This document shows, in pieces, positions 9,495 through 18,369 of a DNA stretch of 64,000 bases. Within the stretch, counting starts at the first letter, position 1; each line of letters begins with the position of its first letter. The DNA is from JBCBKU01 sp965267475 (GTDB lineage Bacteria > Pseudomonadota > Alphaproteobacteria > Rhodobacterales > Rhodobacteraceae), in assembly GCA_965267475.1 (NCBI GenBank), contig OZ254079.1:1116001-1180000 (forward strand), in the 5' to 3' direction. Under the pieces are notes generated by a model. That model saw only the letters and a program-made list of their open reading frames with translations, had not been told where the DNA came from and did not search any database. Both the position numbers and the translations under genes were made by a program.

Positions 9495-10838
9495 ATGGGT
9501 CGGACCCTTTTCGGAACAGATGGCGTGCGCGGCACCGCGAACACGCACCCAATGACGGCGGAAATGGCGATGAAGCTGGGCGCAGCGGCGGGCCGGTATT
9601 TCCGGCGCGATGGATCCAGCGCGCACCGCGTCGTGATCGGCAAGGATACGCGTTTGTCGGGCTATATGTTCGAGACCGCGATGACCGCGGGGTTCACCTC
9701 GACCGGAATGAACGTACTGCTGCTGGGACCCGTGCCGACGCCTGCCGTCGGGCTGCTGACGCAGTCGATGCGGGCGGATGTGGGTGTTATGATTTCGGCC
9801 AGCCACAATCCACACCACGACAATGGCATCAAGTTCTTTGGTCCGGACGGGTTCAAGCTGTCAGATGAGGCCGAGGCGGAGATCGAGGGCATCCTCGCCG
9901 CCGAGATACAACTGGCAACGGCGGACAACATTGGACGGGCGCGCCGGATCGACGATGGTCGCTTTCGCTACGTCGAGCGGGTGAAGTCGACGTTTCCTTC
10001 TGATCTGCGGCTTGATGGGCTGAAGGTCGTGATCGATTGCGCCAATGGAGCCGCCTATAAGGCGGCGCCCGAAGTATTGTGGGAACTGGGCGCCGAGGTG
10101 ATCCCGGTCGGGGTGGATCCAAACGGGACCAATATCAATGAAGGGTGCGGGTCCACGGCGACGGGTCAGGCCTCGGACGCGGTGCGGGAACACGGCGCGC
10201 ATGTGGGCATATCGCTCGATGGCGATGCCGACCGCGTCATGATCCTAGACGAAAACGGCGTCGTTGCGGATGGCGATCAGATCATGGGGCTGATGGCTGC
10301 GCGATGGGCCGCCGAAGATCGGCTGGCATCCAACACACTGGTGGCAACGGTCATGTCGAACTTGGGACTTGAACGCTTCCTGGCCGGAAAGGGTATCGAT
10401 CTGCATCGCACGAAGGTTGGTGACCGCTATGTGGTTGAAGCCATGCGCAAGGGCGGCTTCAACATGGGCGGCGAACAGTCGGGGCATATCGTGATGACCG
10501 ATTATGCAACGACTGGTGACGGGTTGCTCGCGGGTTTGCAATTTTTGGCCGAAATGGTGCGGACCGGACAGCCCGCAAGCGCGCTGACCCGCAGTTTCGA
10601 ACCCGTGCCGCAGCTTCTGAAAAACGTGCGTTATGCGGCGGGTCAGGCGCCGCTGGATGCCCCCTCGGTGCAGACAGCCATCGCCGAGGCCGAGCAGCGG
10701 TTGAACGGATCGGGCCGTCTTCTGATCCGGAAATCGGGAACCGAGCCCCTGATCCGCGTTATGGCGGAATGCGAAGATCCGGCGCTTTTAACCGAAACCG
10801 TCGACAGCATTGTCGCCAAGGTCGAAAGCGCCGTCTAG
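9495..10838 (+). CDS. glmM: Phosphoglucosamine mutase
   Basis: 447 aa. It converts glucosamine-6-phosphate to glucosamine-1-phosphate for UDP-GlcNAc, peptidoglycan and LPS synthesis. The start GRTLFGTDGVRG is the family N terminus. The active phosphoserine is Ser103 in SASHNP, the Mg site is DGDADR (about 235-240), sugar binding is GGEQSGH, and the phosphate-binding C-terminal loop is RKSGTEPLIRVM. ATG 9495 has AGAGG eight bases upstream; in-frame ATGs at 9471 and 9477 are possible but add residues absent in the family. It converges with the next gene, sharing CTAG at 10835-10838 as overlapping stop codons. Confidence 0.96.
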   Translation: MGRTLFGTDGVRGTANTHPMTAEMAMKLGAAAGRYFRRDGSSAHRVVIGKDTRLSGYMFETAMTAGFTSTGMNVLLLGPVPTPAVGLLTQSMRADVGVMISASHNPHHDNGIKFFGPDGFKLSDEAEAEIEGILAAEIQLATADNIGRARRIDDGRFRYVERVKSTFPSDLRLDGLKVVIDCANGAAYKAAPEVLWELGAEVIPVGVDPNGTNINEGCGSTATGQASDAVREHGAHVGISLDGDADRVMILDENGVVADGDQIMGLMAARWAAEDRLASNTLVATVMSNLGLERFLAGKGIDLHRTKVGDRYVVEAMRKGGFNMGGEQSGHIVMTDYATTGDGLLAGLQFLAEMVRTGQPASALTRSFEPVPQLLKNVRYAAGQAPLDAPSVQTAIAEAEQRLNGSGRLLIRKSGTEPLIRVMAECEDPALLTETVDSIVAKVESAV

Positions 10839-11746
10839 CGCGCAAACAGCCGTTTAAGAGACCCCCACTGGCTAAGCGCGAGCCCTGCCAGAATCAGGAC
10901 CAATGCGACGAGTAGACTTGGGGGCAGTGGCTCGGCCAGAAAGACCGCGCCCAGCAGGATCGACCAGACCGGAACCTGATAATTGGTCAATGACATGAAG
11001 GTCGGCCCGGCAGAGCGGATGACCAGCACGCGCAGAAGATTCGCGAAAGCCGTCGGCACCAGTCCCAGAAGTGCCACAAGTCCAAGGGTGTAAGGTGATG
11101 GCAAAGGCGGCGGGCCTTCGACCACAATGGCGGCGCCAACGGTCGGGACGGCGCCGATGATCAGCGTCACAGCCGACAATCCGATCGGGTCGACGGCCGG
11201 AAGGCGCCGCATCATGACCGAAGAAAGCGCGTAACAACCCGCCGCGAAGACGCAAGCGAGCCGCCCCAGAAGTTCACCCGATTGGCCGGTGGACTGGAAG
11301 GCGCCCGGACCGATCAGAAGGACCACGCCCAGAAATCCAAGTCCAAAGCCAATGGTTTTCCGCAGCGTCATCTGTTCGCCCGGGATCATGACATGCGCCA
11401 GCGGCAGAACGATCAACGCGACCGAGGCCATAGATACGCCGGTGAAGCCTGATGTCACAAATTGCTGGCCCCAACTGATCGCCATGAAGGGCAGCGCGCT
11501 TGACAAGACGCCAACCGTCAAAAGCGGACCCATTGGCATCTTGGCGCCGCTTGTCCATTTGGCGCCAAAAGCAATCCAGATCCCCGTGGTCAAGAGGGCG
11601 GCAAAAACAATCCTCCCTGCCGCCAGCCAGAACGGCGTGATACCTGGCAGCGCCAGTTCGATCACCATAAAGGTCGCGCCCCAGATCAGCCCGAGCGCAG
11701 CAATCATGGCCCAGCTTTTCGCTGTGATGTCAGGCGATTGCGTCAA
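10835..11746 (-). CDS. DMT-superfamily (EamA) exporter
   Basis: 303 aa with about ten hydrophobic segments in two EamA halves (GLIWGATFMVIELALPG at the N terminus; VLIIAGA-like repeats in each half). This is the usual size and layout of drug/metabolite transporters. The substrate is unknown; the family exports amino acids, nucleobases or other metabolites. It is the last gene of a leftward run that begins at ilvC, 35 bases after an unknown membrane protein gene. Its stop overlaps the glmM stop by four bases in the palindrome CTAG. Confidence 0.88.
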   Translation of the reverse strand: MTQSPDITAKSWAMIAALGLIWGATFMVIELALPGITPFWLAAGRIVFAALLTTGIWIAFGAKWTSGAKMPMGPLLTVGVLSSALPFMAISWGQQFVTSGFTGVSMASVALIVLPLAHVMIPGEQMTLRKTIGFGLGFLGVVLLIGPGAFQSTGQSGELLGRLACVFAAGCYALSSVMMRRLPAVDPIGLSAVTLIIGAVPTVGAAIVVEGPPPLPSPYTLGLVALLGLVPTAFANLLRVLVIRSAGPTFMSLTNYQVPVWSILLGAVFLAEPLPPSLLVALVLILAGLALSQWGSLKRLFAR

Positions 11747-11781
11747 GCTCGGCCCTTAGTTCTTAGCGGGCCGAGCCCGTA

Positions 11782-12420
11782 TTAGCTTTGTCTCAGGCGC
11801 CGTTCCGCCTCGTCGAGATCTACACCCCACAATGGCGGCGGCAAGATCGCCATGATCAGACCGCTGACCAAGTAGACCGCACCAATCACCTGAAGCGCAG
11901 CAAGGTTAGGCCTGCCCGGTATGTTGGTCGCGCGAATAAGCGATGCCGGACCCATTTGCCAGGAAATGAACTGGTTCGTTATCAATAAAGGTAGGTTCCA
12001 CCTTTGTCGTTGAAGGAAGGGCAGCATGAACAGCACGGAACCGGACAGGACCAGCGCGCCGATCATCTGTGCGCCGCTGATCCGGGTGCCGATGGATTGC
12101 GTGAACAAGCGGCCCAGTCGCCCGCCGACATCGCCCTGGTTTTCCCGCTTCTGGCGTTGCTGGCCCCGCAGATCGTAACCCCAGACCCGTCCGCTGGCGA
12201 GAACGATCATGAAAAAGGTCAGGATGACGGTGGTCCCTAGCAGTGTCTTGACCTGCACCGGGCCAAGAGCCGGAAGTCCCGGTAAGGCCTCGCCATTGTC
12301 CAGATTTCCATCATCGTGGTAGTCGCCAAGGGCCGAGGTCGGTCCAAGGATTGGCGGTGCAGCAAGGCCACCAGCCAGCAGTCCCTGGGTCATTCCGCGG
12401 CGCGTAATCAACTGTGTCAT
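11782..12420 (-). CDS. Unrecognised membrane protein with a Tat-like N terminus
   Basis: 212 aa; I do not recognise the family. The N terminus TRRGMTQGLLAGGLAAP has twin arginines, a modestly hydrophobic stretch and a PTSA-LG region, consistent with a Tat signal or an anchor. Three further hydrophobic segments follow (about 60-80, 120-140 and 180-200). Between them is a basic, charged loop (RGQQRQKRENQGD) expected on the cytoplasmic side. No heme-ligand or metal motif stands out. It lies 64 bases after the acetyltransferase gene and 35 before the DMT exporter, so it is probably co-transcribed with them. Confidence 0.6.
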   Translation of the reverse strand: MTQLITRRGMTQGLLAGGLAAPPILGPTSALGDYHDDGNLDNGEALPGLPALGPVQVKTLLGTTVILTFFMIVLASGRVWGYDLRGQQRQKRENQGDVGGRLGRLFTQSIGTRISGAQMIGALVLSGSVLFMLPFLQRQRWNLPLLITNQFISWQMGPASLIRATNIPGRPNLAALQVIGAVYLVSGLIMAILPPPLWGVDLDEAERRLRQS

Positions 12421-12484
12421 ATCGTTCTTCCCCTTCCAGCACGAAGGAGCCTAGCACAGCATTTCGAATTCGCGAAAATCTCGT

Positions 12485-13072
12485 TTAATCGTCGACGCTT
12501 CGGATCGCGCGGGCAGGGTTCCCGACTGCCACCATGCGGGCGGGGATGTCTTTCGTGACGACGGATCCGGCGCCGATTACGGCGGCGTCGCCGATGTTCA
12601 CACCGGGCATGATGATGGCGCCCGCGCCAATCCACGCCTCTTCGCCCACTTTGATCGGGTGGGCCAGGCAAACCGGTGTATAGGGCCAAAGGTTCCCGAC
12701 CGGTTCGATGTGTATGCGGTCGTCAGGTTTCACAGGGTGGGTATCGGTGATGAATTGCACATTCGGGCCGACGAAAGTCCGGGCGCCGATCTCAATCATG
12801 TTGCTGTCGAGGAACGTGGCGCCGAAGTTCACGAATGCATAGGCGCCGAACTTCACATTGCCATACTGGATGACGAAGGGGTCGAACACCAATGCCGGGC
12901 CGCTGTCGGGGTGGAAAAGGGCCGCGCCGGCCTCAACCCGGCCCGGAATGTCGTCGTTTGAGATCTGGTCAAGCCGTGCCTTCGCTTCGGCGGCCTTGGC
13001 TTTCAACTCAAACAGATACGGGTCACCACCGTTGAAAGGCTCGCCCGCCAGCATCTTTTCGTATTCTTCCAT
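12485..13072 (-). CDS. Maltose/galactoside O-acetyltransferase-type hexapeptide acetyltransferase
   Basis: 195 aa. It starts MEEYEKMLAGEPFNGGDP, the Maa/NodL/LacA helical N-terminal domain. A left-handed beta-helix of hexapeptide repeats follows, with the catalytic His in ITDTHPVKPDDR (about 105-116) and the CoA-site run AWIGAGAIIMPGVNIGDAAV. The family transfers acetyl from acetyl-CoA to sugar hydroxyls in the cytoplasm. The acceptor cannot be inferred here. ATG 13072 was chosen for the conserved N terminus and a GGGGG ribosome site just upstream. It is 28 bases after the GNAT gene in the ilvC-headed run. Confidence 0.88.
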   Translation of the reverse strand: MEEYEKMLAGEPFNGGDPYLFELKAKAAEAKARLDQISNDDIPGRVEAGAALFHPDSGPALVFDPFVIQYGNVKFGAYAFVNFGATFLDSNMIEIGARTFVGPNVQFITDTHPVKPDDRIHIEPVGNLWPYTPVCLAHPIKVGEEAWIGAGAIIMPGVNIGDAAVIGAGSVVTKDIPARMVAVGNPARAIRSVDD

Positions 13073-13100
13073 GATCCCCCGATCCCTTTGGTTCAACGGA

Positions 13101-13625
13101 TCAGCTTTTCGGTAGCCGGGCAAGGTCCAGACGATAAAGCGTTGTGTGCTCATCCACACCGGCAAGACGTCGCATCCAGACCGGCCAACGCCGACGGGGC
13201 CGGTATCCCGCTGATTTGAATAGGGCGTGTGACGGGTCGTTGCCGTCCCAGACGCTTGCCACGATCAACGCGGCTTTGCGCCGCCTGGCTTCCGATTCGA
13301 CATGGTTCAAAAGGGATCGGGCGACACCGCCGCGTCGCGCTTGCGGAAGGACCGCGATGTCATAGATGAAGACCGCACTTTGTGGGAAGGTCAGGGTGAC
13401 ATATCCCGCGAAGCCGTCGCTTGACTGAGCCGTCAGTATCATTGGCGCGTCATTGCCTTCGTCACGGGCAAAGGCCGCTTCGACCTTTCGTACCAGCGAA
13501 CGAAAGACCTTTTCCTTGAAATGTGCAGGGTGGCGCGCGCGATGGGTCTCAAAAGTTTCGCGCGACATGTTCAGGATCTGCGGCGCCAGGTCTGCTGTGG
13601 CAGGGGCAATCCGCAGATCCCGCAT
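13101..13625 (-). CDS. GNAT-family N-acetyltransferase
   Basis: 174 aa. The acetyl-CoA-binding motif A is visible as IAVLPQARRGGVARSLLNHV (about 91-110). It is preceded by the usual beta strand (FIYDIAVL) and followed by a motif B-like ALFKSAGYRPRR. The substrate is unknown; members acetylate amines on small molecules, peptides or proteins. The gene begins six bases after ilvC stops, indicating co-transcription with ilvC, though no functional link to branched-chain synthesis is evident. Confidence 0.85.
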   Translation of the reverse strand: MRDLRIAPATADLAPQILNMSRETFETHRARHPAHFKEKVFRSLVRKVEAAFARDEGNDAPMILTAQSSDGFAGYVTLTFPQSAVFIYDIAVLPQARRGGVARSLLNHVESEARRRKAALIVASVWDGNDPSHALFKSAGYRPRRRWPVWMRRLAGVDEHTTLYRLDLARLPKS

Positions 13626-13631
13626 GTGGTG

Positions 13632-14654
13632 TCAGTTCTTTTCTTTGTCGACCATCTTGCCGGCCGAAATCCAGGGCATCATGCCGCGCAGTGTCTCACC
13701 CACTGCTTCAATCTGGTGGGCGTCGTTGTTGCGGCGGATCGCCTTGAACGACGGCTGGCCTACGGCACATTCGGCCATCCAGTCGCGCACGAAGCGGCCT
13801 GATTGGATGTCTTCCAGAACTGCCTTCATCCGCGCCTTTGTCTCATCGTAAGGCAGGATGCGGGGCCCGGAGACGTATTCGCCGAACTCAGCCGTGTTCG
13901 AGATTGAGTAGTTCATATTCGCGATGCCGCCTTCATAGATCAGGTCGACAATCAGCTTCACCTCGTGCAGGCACTCGAAATAGGCCATCTCGGGCTCGTA
14001 GCCAGCTTCAACCAGGGTCTCGAAGCCCATGCGGATCAGCTCAACCAGGCCACCACACAGGACAGCCTGCTCACCGAAGAGGTCTGTTTCGCATTCTTCC
14101 TTGAAGTCGGTCTCGATGATGCCCGAACGACCGCCACCGATGGCGGAGCAATAGGACAGGCCAATCTCAAGTGCTTTGCCCGAGGCGTCGTTATGCACGG
14201 CCACAAGGCAGGGCACTCCGCCGCCTTTGGCATATTCGCCGCGGACGGTGTGGCCCGGACCTTTCGGGGCCATCATGATCACATCGACCGTATCAGGCGC
14301 CTCGATCAGGCCGAAATGCACGTTCAACCCGTGGGCAAAGGCAATTGCTGCACCCGGCTTGATGTGGTCCTTGACGTGGTTCTTCCAGGTCTCGGCCTGA
14401 AGCTCATCCGGCATGGTGAACATCATCAGGTCGCACCAGGCGGCGGCTTCCGATATTCCCATGACCTGAAGGCCTTCACCTTCCGCTTTGGCTGCCGAGG
14501 GCGAGCCGTCGCGCAGCGCTACGGCGATGTTCTTGGCGCCGCTGTCGCGCAGGTTCAGCGCATGGGCGTGGCCCTGCGATCCGTAACCCAAGATCGCGAC
14601 CTTCTTGTCCTTGATCAGATTGATATCGCAGTCGCGATCGTAATAGACCCGCAT
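13632..14654 (-). CDS. ilvC: Ketol-acid reductoisomerase (class I)
   Basis: 340 aa, the normal class I length. It isomerises and reduces acetolactate and acetohydroxybutyrate with NADPH in valine, leucine and isoleucine synthesis. Signatures are MRVYYDRDCD, the Rossmann loop ILGYGSQGHAHALNLRDSG (about 24-42), MMAPKGPGHTVR (about 125-136), and the knotted C-terminal domain with ETDLFGEQAVLCGG and YEPEMAYFECLHE. ATG 14654 is fixed by the conserved MRVYYD start; the open frame continues upstream only because it is antisense to the next gene. It heads a leftward run of five genes and is divergent from the HMG-CoA reductase gene across 96 bases. Confidence 0.97.
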   Translation of the reverse strand: MRVYYDRDCDINLIKDKKVAILGYGSQGHAHALNLRDSGAKNIAVALRDGSPSAAKAEGEGLQVMGISEAAAWCDLMMFTMPDELQAETWKNHVKDHIKPGAAIAFAHGLNVHFGLIEAPDTVDVIMMAPKGPGHTVRGEYAKGGGVPCLVAVHNDASGKALEIGLSYCSAIGGGRSGIIETDFKEECETDLFGEQAVLCGGLVELIRMGFETLVEAGYEPEMAYFECLHEVKLIVDLIYEGGIANMNYSISNTAEFGEYVSGPRILPYDETKARMKAVLEDIQSGRFVRDWMAECAVGQPSFKAIRRNNDAHQIEAVGETLRGMMPWISAGKMVDKEKN

Positions 14655-14750
14655 GGTCCTCTCCCCGGTGTAATCAGCGTCGCGTCCGCATAAAGGAAGG
14701 CTGAGGCGAGGAAAAGCCCTGATACGCTGCGCAGGGAAGAGGAGACAGCT

Positions 14751-15989
14751 ATGCCAAGTTCTCGATTGTCGGGGTTTCACAAGCTGAACCAAACCGAGCG
14801 GCTGGCAAAGATGGCCGAGGTGACGGGATTGGCCGCCGAAGACGTCGCACATTTGACCGCCACTGGCGTGCATGACGGCGAATTGGCGGACAATCTGGCG
14901 GAGAACGTGATTTCCACGCTGGCCGTGCCCCTTGGCATCGCCACGAACCTGATTGTCGACGGCGAAGACGTTCTGGTCCCGATGGCGACCGAAGAAAGCT
15001 CGGTCATCGCTGCAGTGGGGAACGGTGCCCTGGCATGCCGCGACACCAGCGGTGTTCGGACCGCCGCGGACGATCCTGTGATGATCGCTCAGGTCCAACT
15101 GACGGGCGTGGCCGACCTAGCCGCTGGCGCAGCAGCCGTGATGGCGGCACGAGATGAGATATTGGTAAGCGCCAATGCCTGCGACCCGATGCTGGTGTCG
15201 CTGGGCGGTGGGTGCAGGGACGTCGAGGCGCGGGTCGTCCCGCCGTTCCTTGTCGTGCACTTGATCGTCGATGTTCGCGATGCGATGGGGGCGAACGCGG
15301 TGAACACGATGGCCGAGGCGCTGGCGCCGCGTTTAGCCGAACTTGCGGGCGGACAGGTGGGCCTTCGCATCCTGTCGAACCTTGCTGATCGGCGCCGGGT
15401 GCAAGCCGAAGCCGTCTGGCCTGCAGATGTGATCGGGGCCGAAACGGTTGATGGGATCATCGGTGCCTATGCCTTCGCCGCAGCCGACCCCTATCGCGCA
15501 GCGACCCATAACAAGGGGATCATGAACGGCGTCTCAGCCGTGGCTCTGGCCACCGGCAACGACACCCGCGCGCTTGAGGCGGGCGCTCATGCCTTCGCGG
15601 CGCAAGGGGGATACGGGCCTTTGACGACCTACGAGAAGACATCCGAGGGAGATCTGAAGGGTCGGATCGACATACCCATGGCTGTGGGGGTCGTCGGTGG
15701 TGCCACACGGGCCCATCCGACCGCGCAGGCCTGCCTGAAGATCATGGGATCACCAGATGCCAGGCGCTTGGCCCGCGTCATGGCCTCTGTCGGGCTGATC
15801 CAGAATTTTTCGGCCTTGCGGGCCCTGGCGACTGAGGGGATCCAACGGGGTCACATGTCGCTTCACGCCCGGAACGTGGCAATCGCCGCCGGTGCAACCG
15901 GCGATCAGATCGACCGGGTTGCGGCGGCCCTTATCGAACGCGGCCAGATCCGCGAAGACATTGCGCACGAAATCTTAGAAGAGCGCTGA
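14751..15989 (+). CDS. mvaA: Hydroxymethylglutaryl-CoA reductase, class II (degradative type)
   Basis: 412 aa, closely resembling Pseudomonas mevalonii MvaA, which oxidises mevalonate to HMG-CoA with NAD. Visible are the catalytic Glu region PMATEESSVIAA (about 78-88), LIVDVRDAMGANAVNTMAEA, catalytic Lys255 in THNKGIMNG, Asp271 in ATGNDTRA, and catalytic His368 in the flap-adjacent EGIQRGHMSLHARN. All catalytic residues are kept. A strong ribosome site (GAGGAG) precedes ATG 14751. No other mevalonate gene is in the window; the partner gene downstream is a class V aminotransferase 74 bases away. The direction of the reaction in vivo is inferred from family only. Confidence 0.92.
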   Translation: MPSSRLSGFHKLNQTERLAKMAEVTGLAAEDVAHLTATGVHDGELADNLAENVISTLAVPLGIATNLIVDGEDVLVPMATEESSVIAAVGNGALACRDTSGVRTAADDPVMIAQVQLTGVADLAAGAAAVMAARDEILVSANACDPMLVSLGGGCRDVEARVVPPFLVVHLIVDVRDAMGANAVNTMAEALAPRLAELAGGQVGLRILSNLADRRRVQAEAVWPADVIGAETVDGIIGAYAFAAADPYRAATHNKGIMNGVSAVALATGNDTRALEAGAHAFAAQGGYGPLTTYEKTSEGDLKGRIDIPMAVGVVGGATRAHPTAQACLKIMGSPDARRLARVMASVGLIQNFSALRALATEGIQRGHMSLHARNVAIAAGATGDQIDRVAAALIERGQIREDIAHEILEER

Positions 15990-16063
15990 CGCCCGGTATA
16001 CCAAAATAGACCGTGCGCTTCGTCGCACGACACGGTACCCCGCGCAAAAGAGGGAGATGCACC

Positions 16064-17191
16064 ATGACCGCATTGCGCACCGATATTGATCCCGACGGGC
16101 TTTTGGAGTTTTCGGTGGTCTTCACCGACCGGTCGCTGAACCACATGAGCGCGACCTTCCAGCAGGTTATGCGCGACATCTCGGGAATGCTGCGCGAGGT
16201 CTATAACGCCGATGCGGTGGCGTTGGTGCCTGGCGGCGGGACCTTCGCGATGGAGGCGGTTGCGCGCCAACTGGCCGAAGATGAGACCGTTGTGGTGATC
16301 CGGAACGGTTGGTTCTCTTATCGCTGGACCCAGATTTTTGAGGCGGCGAAACTGCCTGCCGAGGAAATCGTGATGATGGCCCGCCGGGTCGGCAACGACC
16401 CACAAAGCCCGTTTGCGCCAGCGCCCATCGAAGACGTGGTCGCTCAAATCCAAGACGCCAAACCCTCGGTCGTCTTTGCGCCACATGTCGAGACCTCTGC
16501 GGGCATGATCCTGCCCGATGACTATTTGGCAAAGGTGGCTGAGGCCGTGCATGCGGTTGGCGGGCTTTTCGTGCTGGACTGCATCGCCTCGGGTTGCGCT
16601 TGGGTCGATATGAAGGCCACAGGCGTGGATGTCCTGATTTCGGCCCCGCAAAAGGGATGGTCGGCCTCACCTTCGGCGGGATGCGTCATGCTGTCAGAGC
16701 GGGCTTTGGACAAAGTGCGTGCCCGGGCGTCGTCGAGTTTTGCGGGCGATTTGGGAAAGTGGCTTCAGATCATGGAAGCGTATGAAGGCGGTGGGCACGC
16801 CTATCACGCGACGATGCCAACCGATGCCCTGCGCGGGTTCCGCGATGCGATGGCCGAGACCAAGGCTATCGCGTTCGATGCACTCAAGGCGGCGCAATTC
16901 GAGCAGGGCGACAAAATCCGTGCTCTTCTGGCGTCGAAAGGGATCCGGTCCGTGGCGGCCGATGGGTTCGGTGCGCCGGGCGTCGTGGTCAGCTTCACCG
17001 ACAATGATGCGCTGAAGTCAGGATCGGCCTTCGCCGCAGAAGGCGTTCAGATCGCTGCCGGTGTGCCGTTGATGGTGGGCGAGGGCGACGATTACAAAAG
17101 TTTCCGCATCGGGTTGTTTGGTCTGGACAAGCTGAAAGACGTGGATGCCTCGGTCGCACGCTTTGCCAACGTTCTGGAAAAGGTGGCCTAG
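16064..17191 (+). CDS. Class V aminotransferase (PLP-dependent)
   Basis: 375 aa. The fold-type I layout is clear: PGGGTFAMEAVARQL (about 56-70) for the PLP phosphate, VLDCIASGCAWVD with the cofactor-facing Asp172, and the Schiff-base Lys197 in ISAPQKGWSASP. It is related to alanine-glyoxylate/serine aminotransferases and cysteine desulfurase-like proteins, but the substrate is not determined by these motifs. ATG 16064 has GAGGGAG nine bases upstream. It follows the HMG-CoA reductase gene in the same direction, suggesting joint transcription. The stop overlaps that of the UbiH gene in CTAG at 17188-17191. Confidence 0.85.
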   Translation: MTALRTDIDPDGLLEFSVVFTDRSLNHMSATFQQVMRDISGMLREVYNADAVALVPGGGTFAMEAVARQLAEDETVVVIRNGWFSYRWTQIFEAAKLPAEEIVMMARRVGNDPQSPFAPAPIEDVVAQIQDAKPSVVFAPHVETSAGMILPDDYLAKVAEAVHAVGGLFVLDCIASGCAWVDMKATGVDVLISAPQKGWSASPSAGCVMLSERALDKVRARASSSFAGDLGKWLQIMEAYEGGGHAYHATMPTDALRGFRDAMAETKAIAFDALKAAQFEQGDKIRALLASKGIRSVAADGFGAPGVVVSFTDNDALKSGSAFAAEGVQIAAGVPLMVGEGDDYKSFRIGLFGLDKLKDVDASVARFANVLEKVA

Positions 17192-18369
17192 ACGCCCAAT
17201 CCCGTCTGCATGGCTTTCATCCGGATTGGCGCGATATCAGCCACCGCTGAAAGCCCTACGCGGCGCAGCGCTGCGATGGGCGCAAGATCGGATCGGCAGA
17301 TGCGGTTCAGGATATCAACCGCGCCCGCGCGCATCTTGATGTCCTTGGCCCGGTCTTTTTCATAAGCTGCCAGCATCTCGGGGCTGCCCGGGTCGGCTTC
17401 GCCGCAGAGCCGCGCCAATGACGCCACATCGGCCAGTGATGTGTTCAAGCCCTGGGCGCCAATCGGCGGCAGTTGGTGAGCCGCCTCAGCCACGAGCGCC
17501 ACGCGACGAGCCGTCAAACTTGATGCCTGTCGCAAGACCACCGGCCAGGCCGCGCGAGGGCCGGCGACGGTCAGCGGACCGAAGATCGCGCAACTGCGCG
17601 CCGTCAGTGCGGCACCGAATGCCGTATCTTCCAAAGCCATCAACTCGCGAGCATTCGGTCCCTCTTCCATCCAGACGGTGGCCGAAGCGGGTTTCCCGTC
17701 GATGTCGCTGCGTGGAACCAATGTGAATGCTCCACCCGACCGATAGATCTCGACCGAGACGCCATCATGCGGCGCGGTGTGGGTAACATCGACCACCATC
17801 GCTTTCTGGCCATACCGCGTTTCGCGCACATCAATACCCGAGGCCGCGCGAACCGCCGACTGCCCGCCATCGGCACCGACGACCAGTTTTGCCCTGATGC
17901 GCGTACCATCCGTCAAGGCGACAAGGGCCTGATCGTCACGCGCCAGCAAGTCCTGAAACCCGGCACCCGTATGCAGTGCGACATTCTCCATGTCATTCAA
18001 CTCGGCCAACAATGCGCTGCGGACAGCTCCGTTCGGCAGGCTCCAGCCAAAGGGAAGATCGCCCAGATCTTCGGCCCGGAAGGATCGACTTTGGGTGATG
18101 GCGGGCGGATCGCCCGCGCTATCCGCCAATTGCAGGACGTTCAATTCGGTGGCGTCGCTTGCAAGACCATCCCAAATGCCCAGCGATGCAAACAATCGTT
18201 GGGACGGCTGCAAGAAGGCCGTGACCCGCTGATCCTTCGGAGACGACGCGCCCGCCTTGGCCGGGTCGGCCAAAATCACTCTGTGGCCCGCCCGCCCGAG
18301 TGCCAGTGCAGTCGTCAAACCAGCAACACCGCCGCCGGCCACAAAGATATCGGCGTCAAGCCTGCTCAT
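17188..18369 (-). CDS. UbiH/UbiF-family FAD-dependent monooxygenase (ubiquinone ring hydroxylase)
   Basis: 393 aa. The FAD-binding GGGVAGLTTALALGRAGH loop (about 12-29), the second FAD motif VVGADGGQSAVR, and LVAEAAHQLPPIGAQGLN near residue 290 place it in the UbiH/UbiF/VisC group of ubiquinone ring hydroxylases. In the third motif the usual GDAAH Asp is Glu, a variation also seen among Rhodobacteraceae relatives as I recall. Which ring position it hydroxylates cannot be read from sequence. Its ATG overlaps the upstream HAD gene stop by four bases (ATGA), so the two are translationally coupled. Confidence 0.87.
   Translation of the reverse strand: MSRLDADIFVAGGGVAGLTTALALGRAGHRVILADPAKAGASSPKDQRVTAFLQPSQRLFASLGIWDGLASDATELNVLQLADSAGDPPAITQSRSFRAEDLGDLPFGWSLPNGAVRSALLAELNDMENVALHTGAGFQDLLARDDQALVALTDGTRIRAKLVVGADGGQSAVRAASGIDVRETRYGQKAMVVDVTHTAPHDGVSVEIYRSGGAFTLVPRSDIDGKPASATVWMEEGPNARELMALEDTAFGAALTARSCAIFGPLTVAGPRAAWPVVLRQASSLTARRVALVAEAAHQLPPIGAQGLNTSLADVASLARLCGEADPGSPEMLAAYEKDRAKDIKMRAGAVDILNRICRSDLAPIAALRRVGLSAVADIAPIRMKAMQTGLGV

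Noticed and set aside
13632..15098. Extension of the ilvC frame far upstream
   Set aside because: IlvC starts at MRVYYD (14654); the upstream part is antisense to HMG-CoA reductase.
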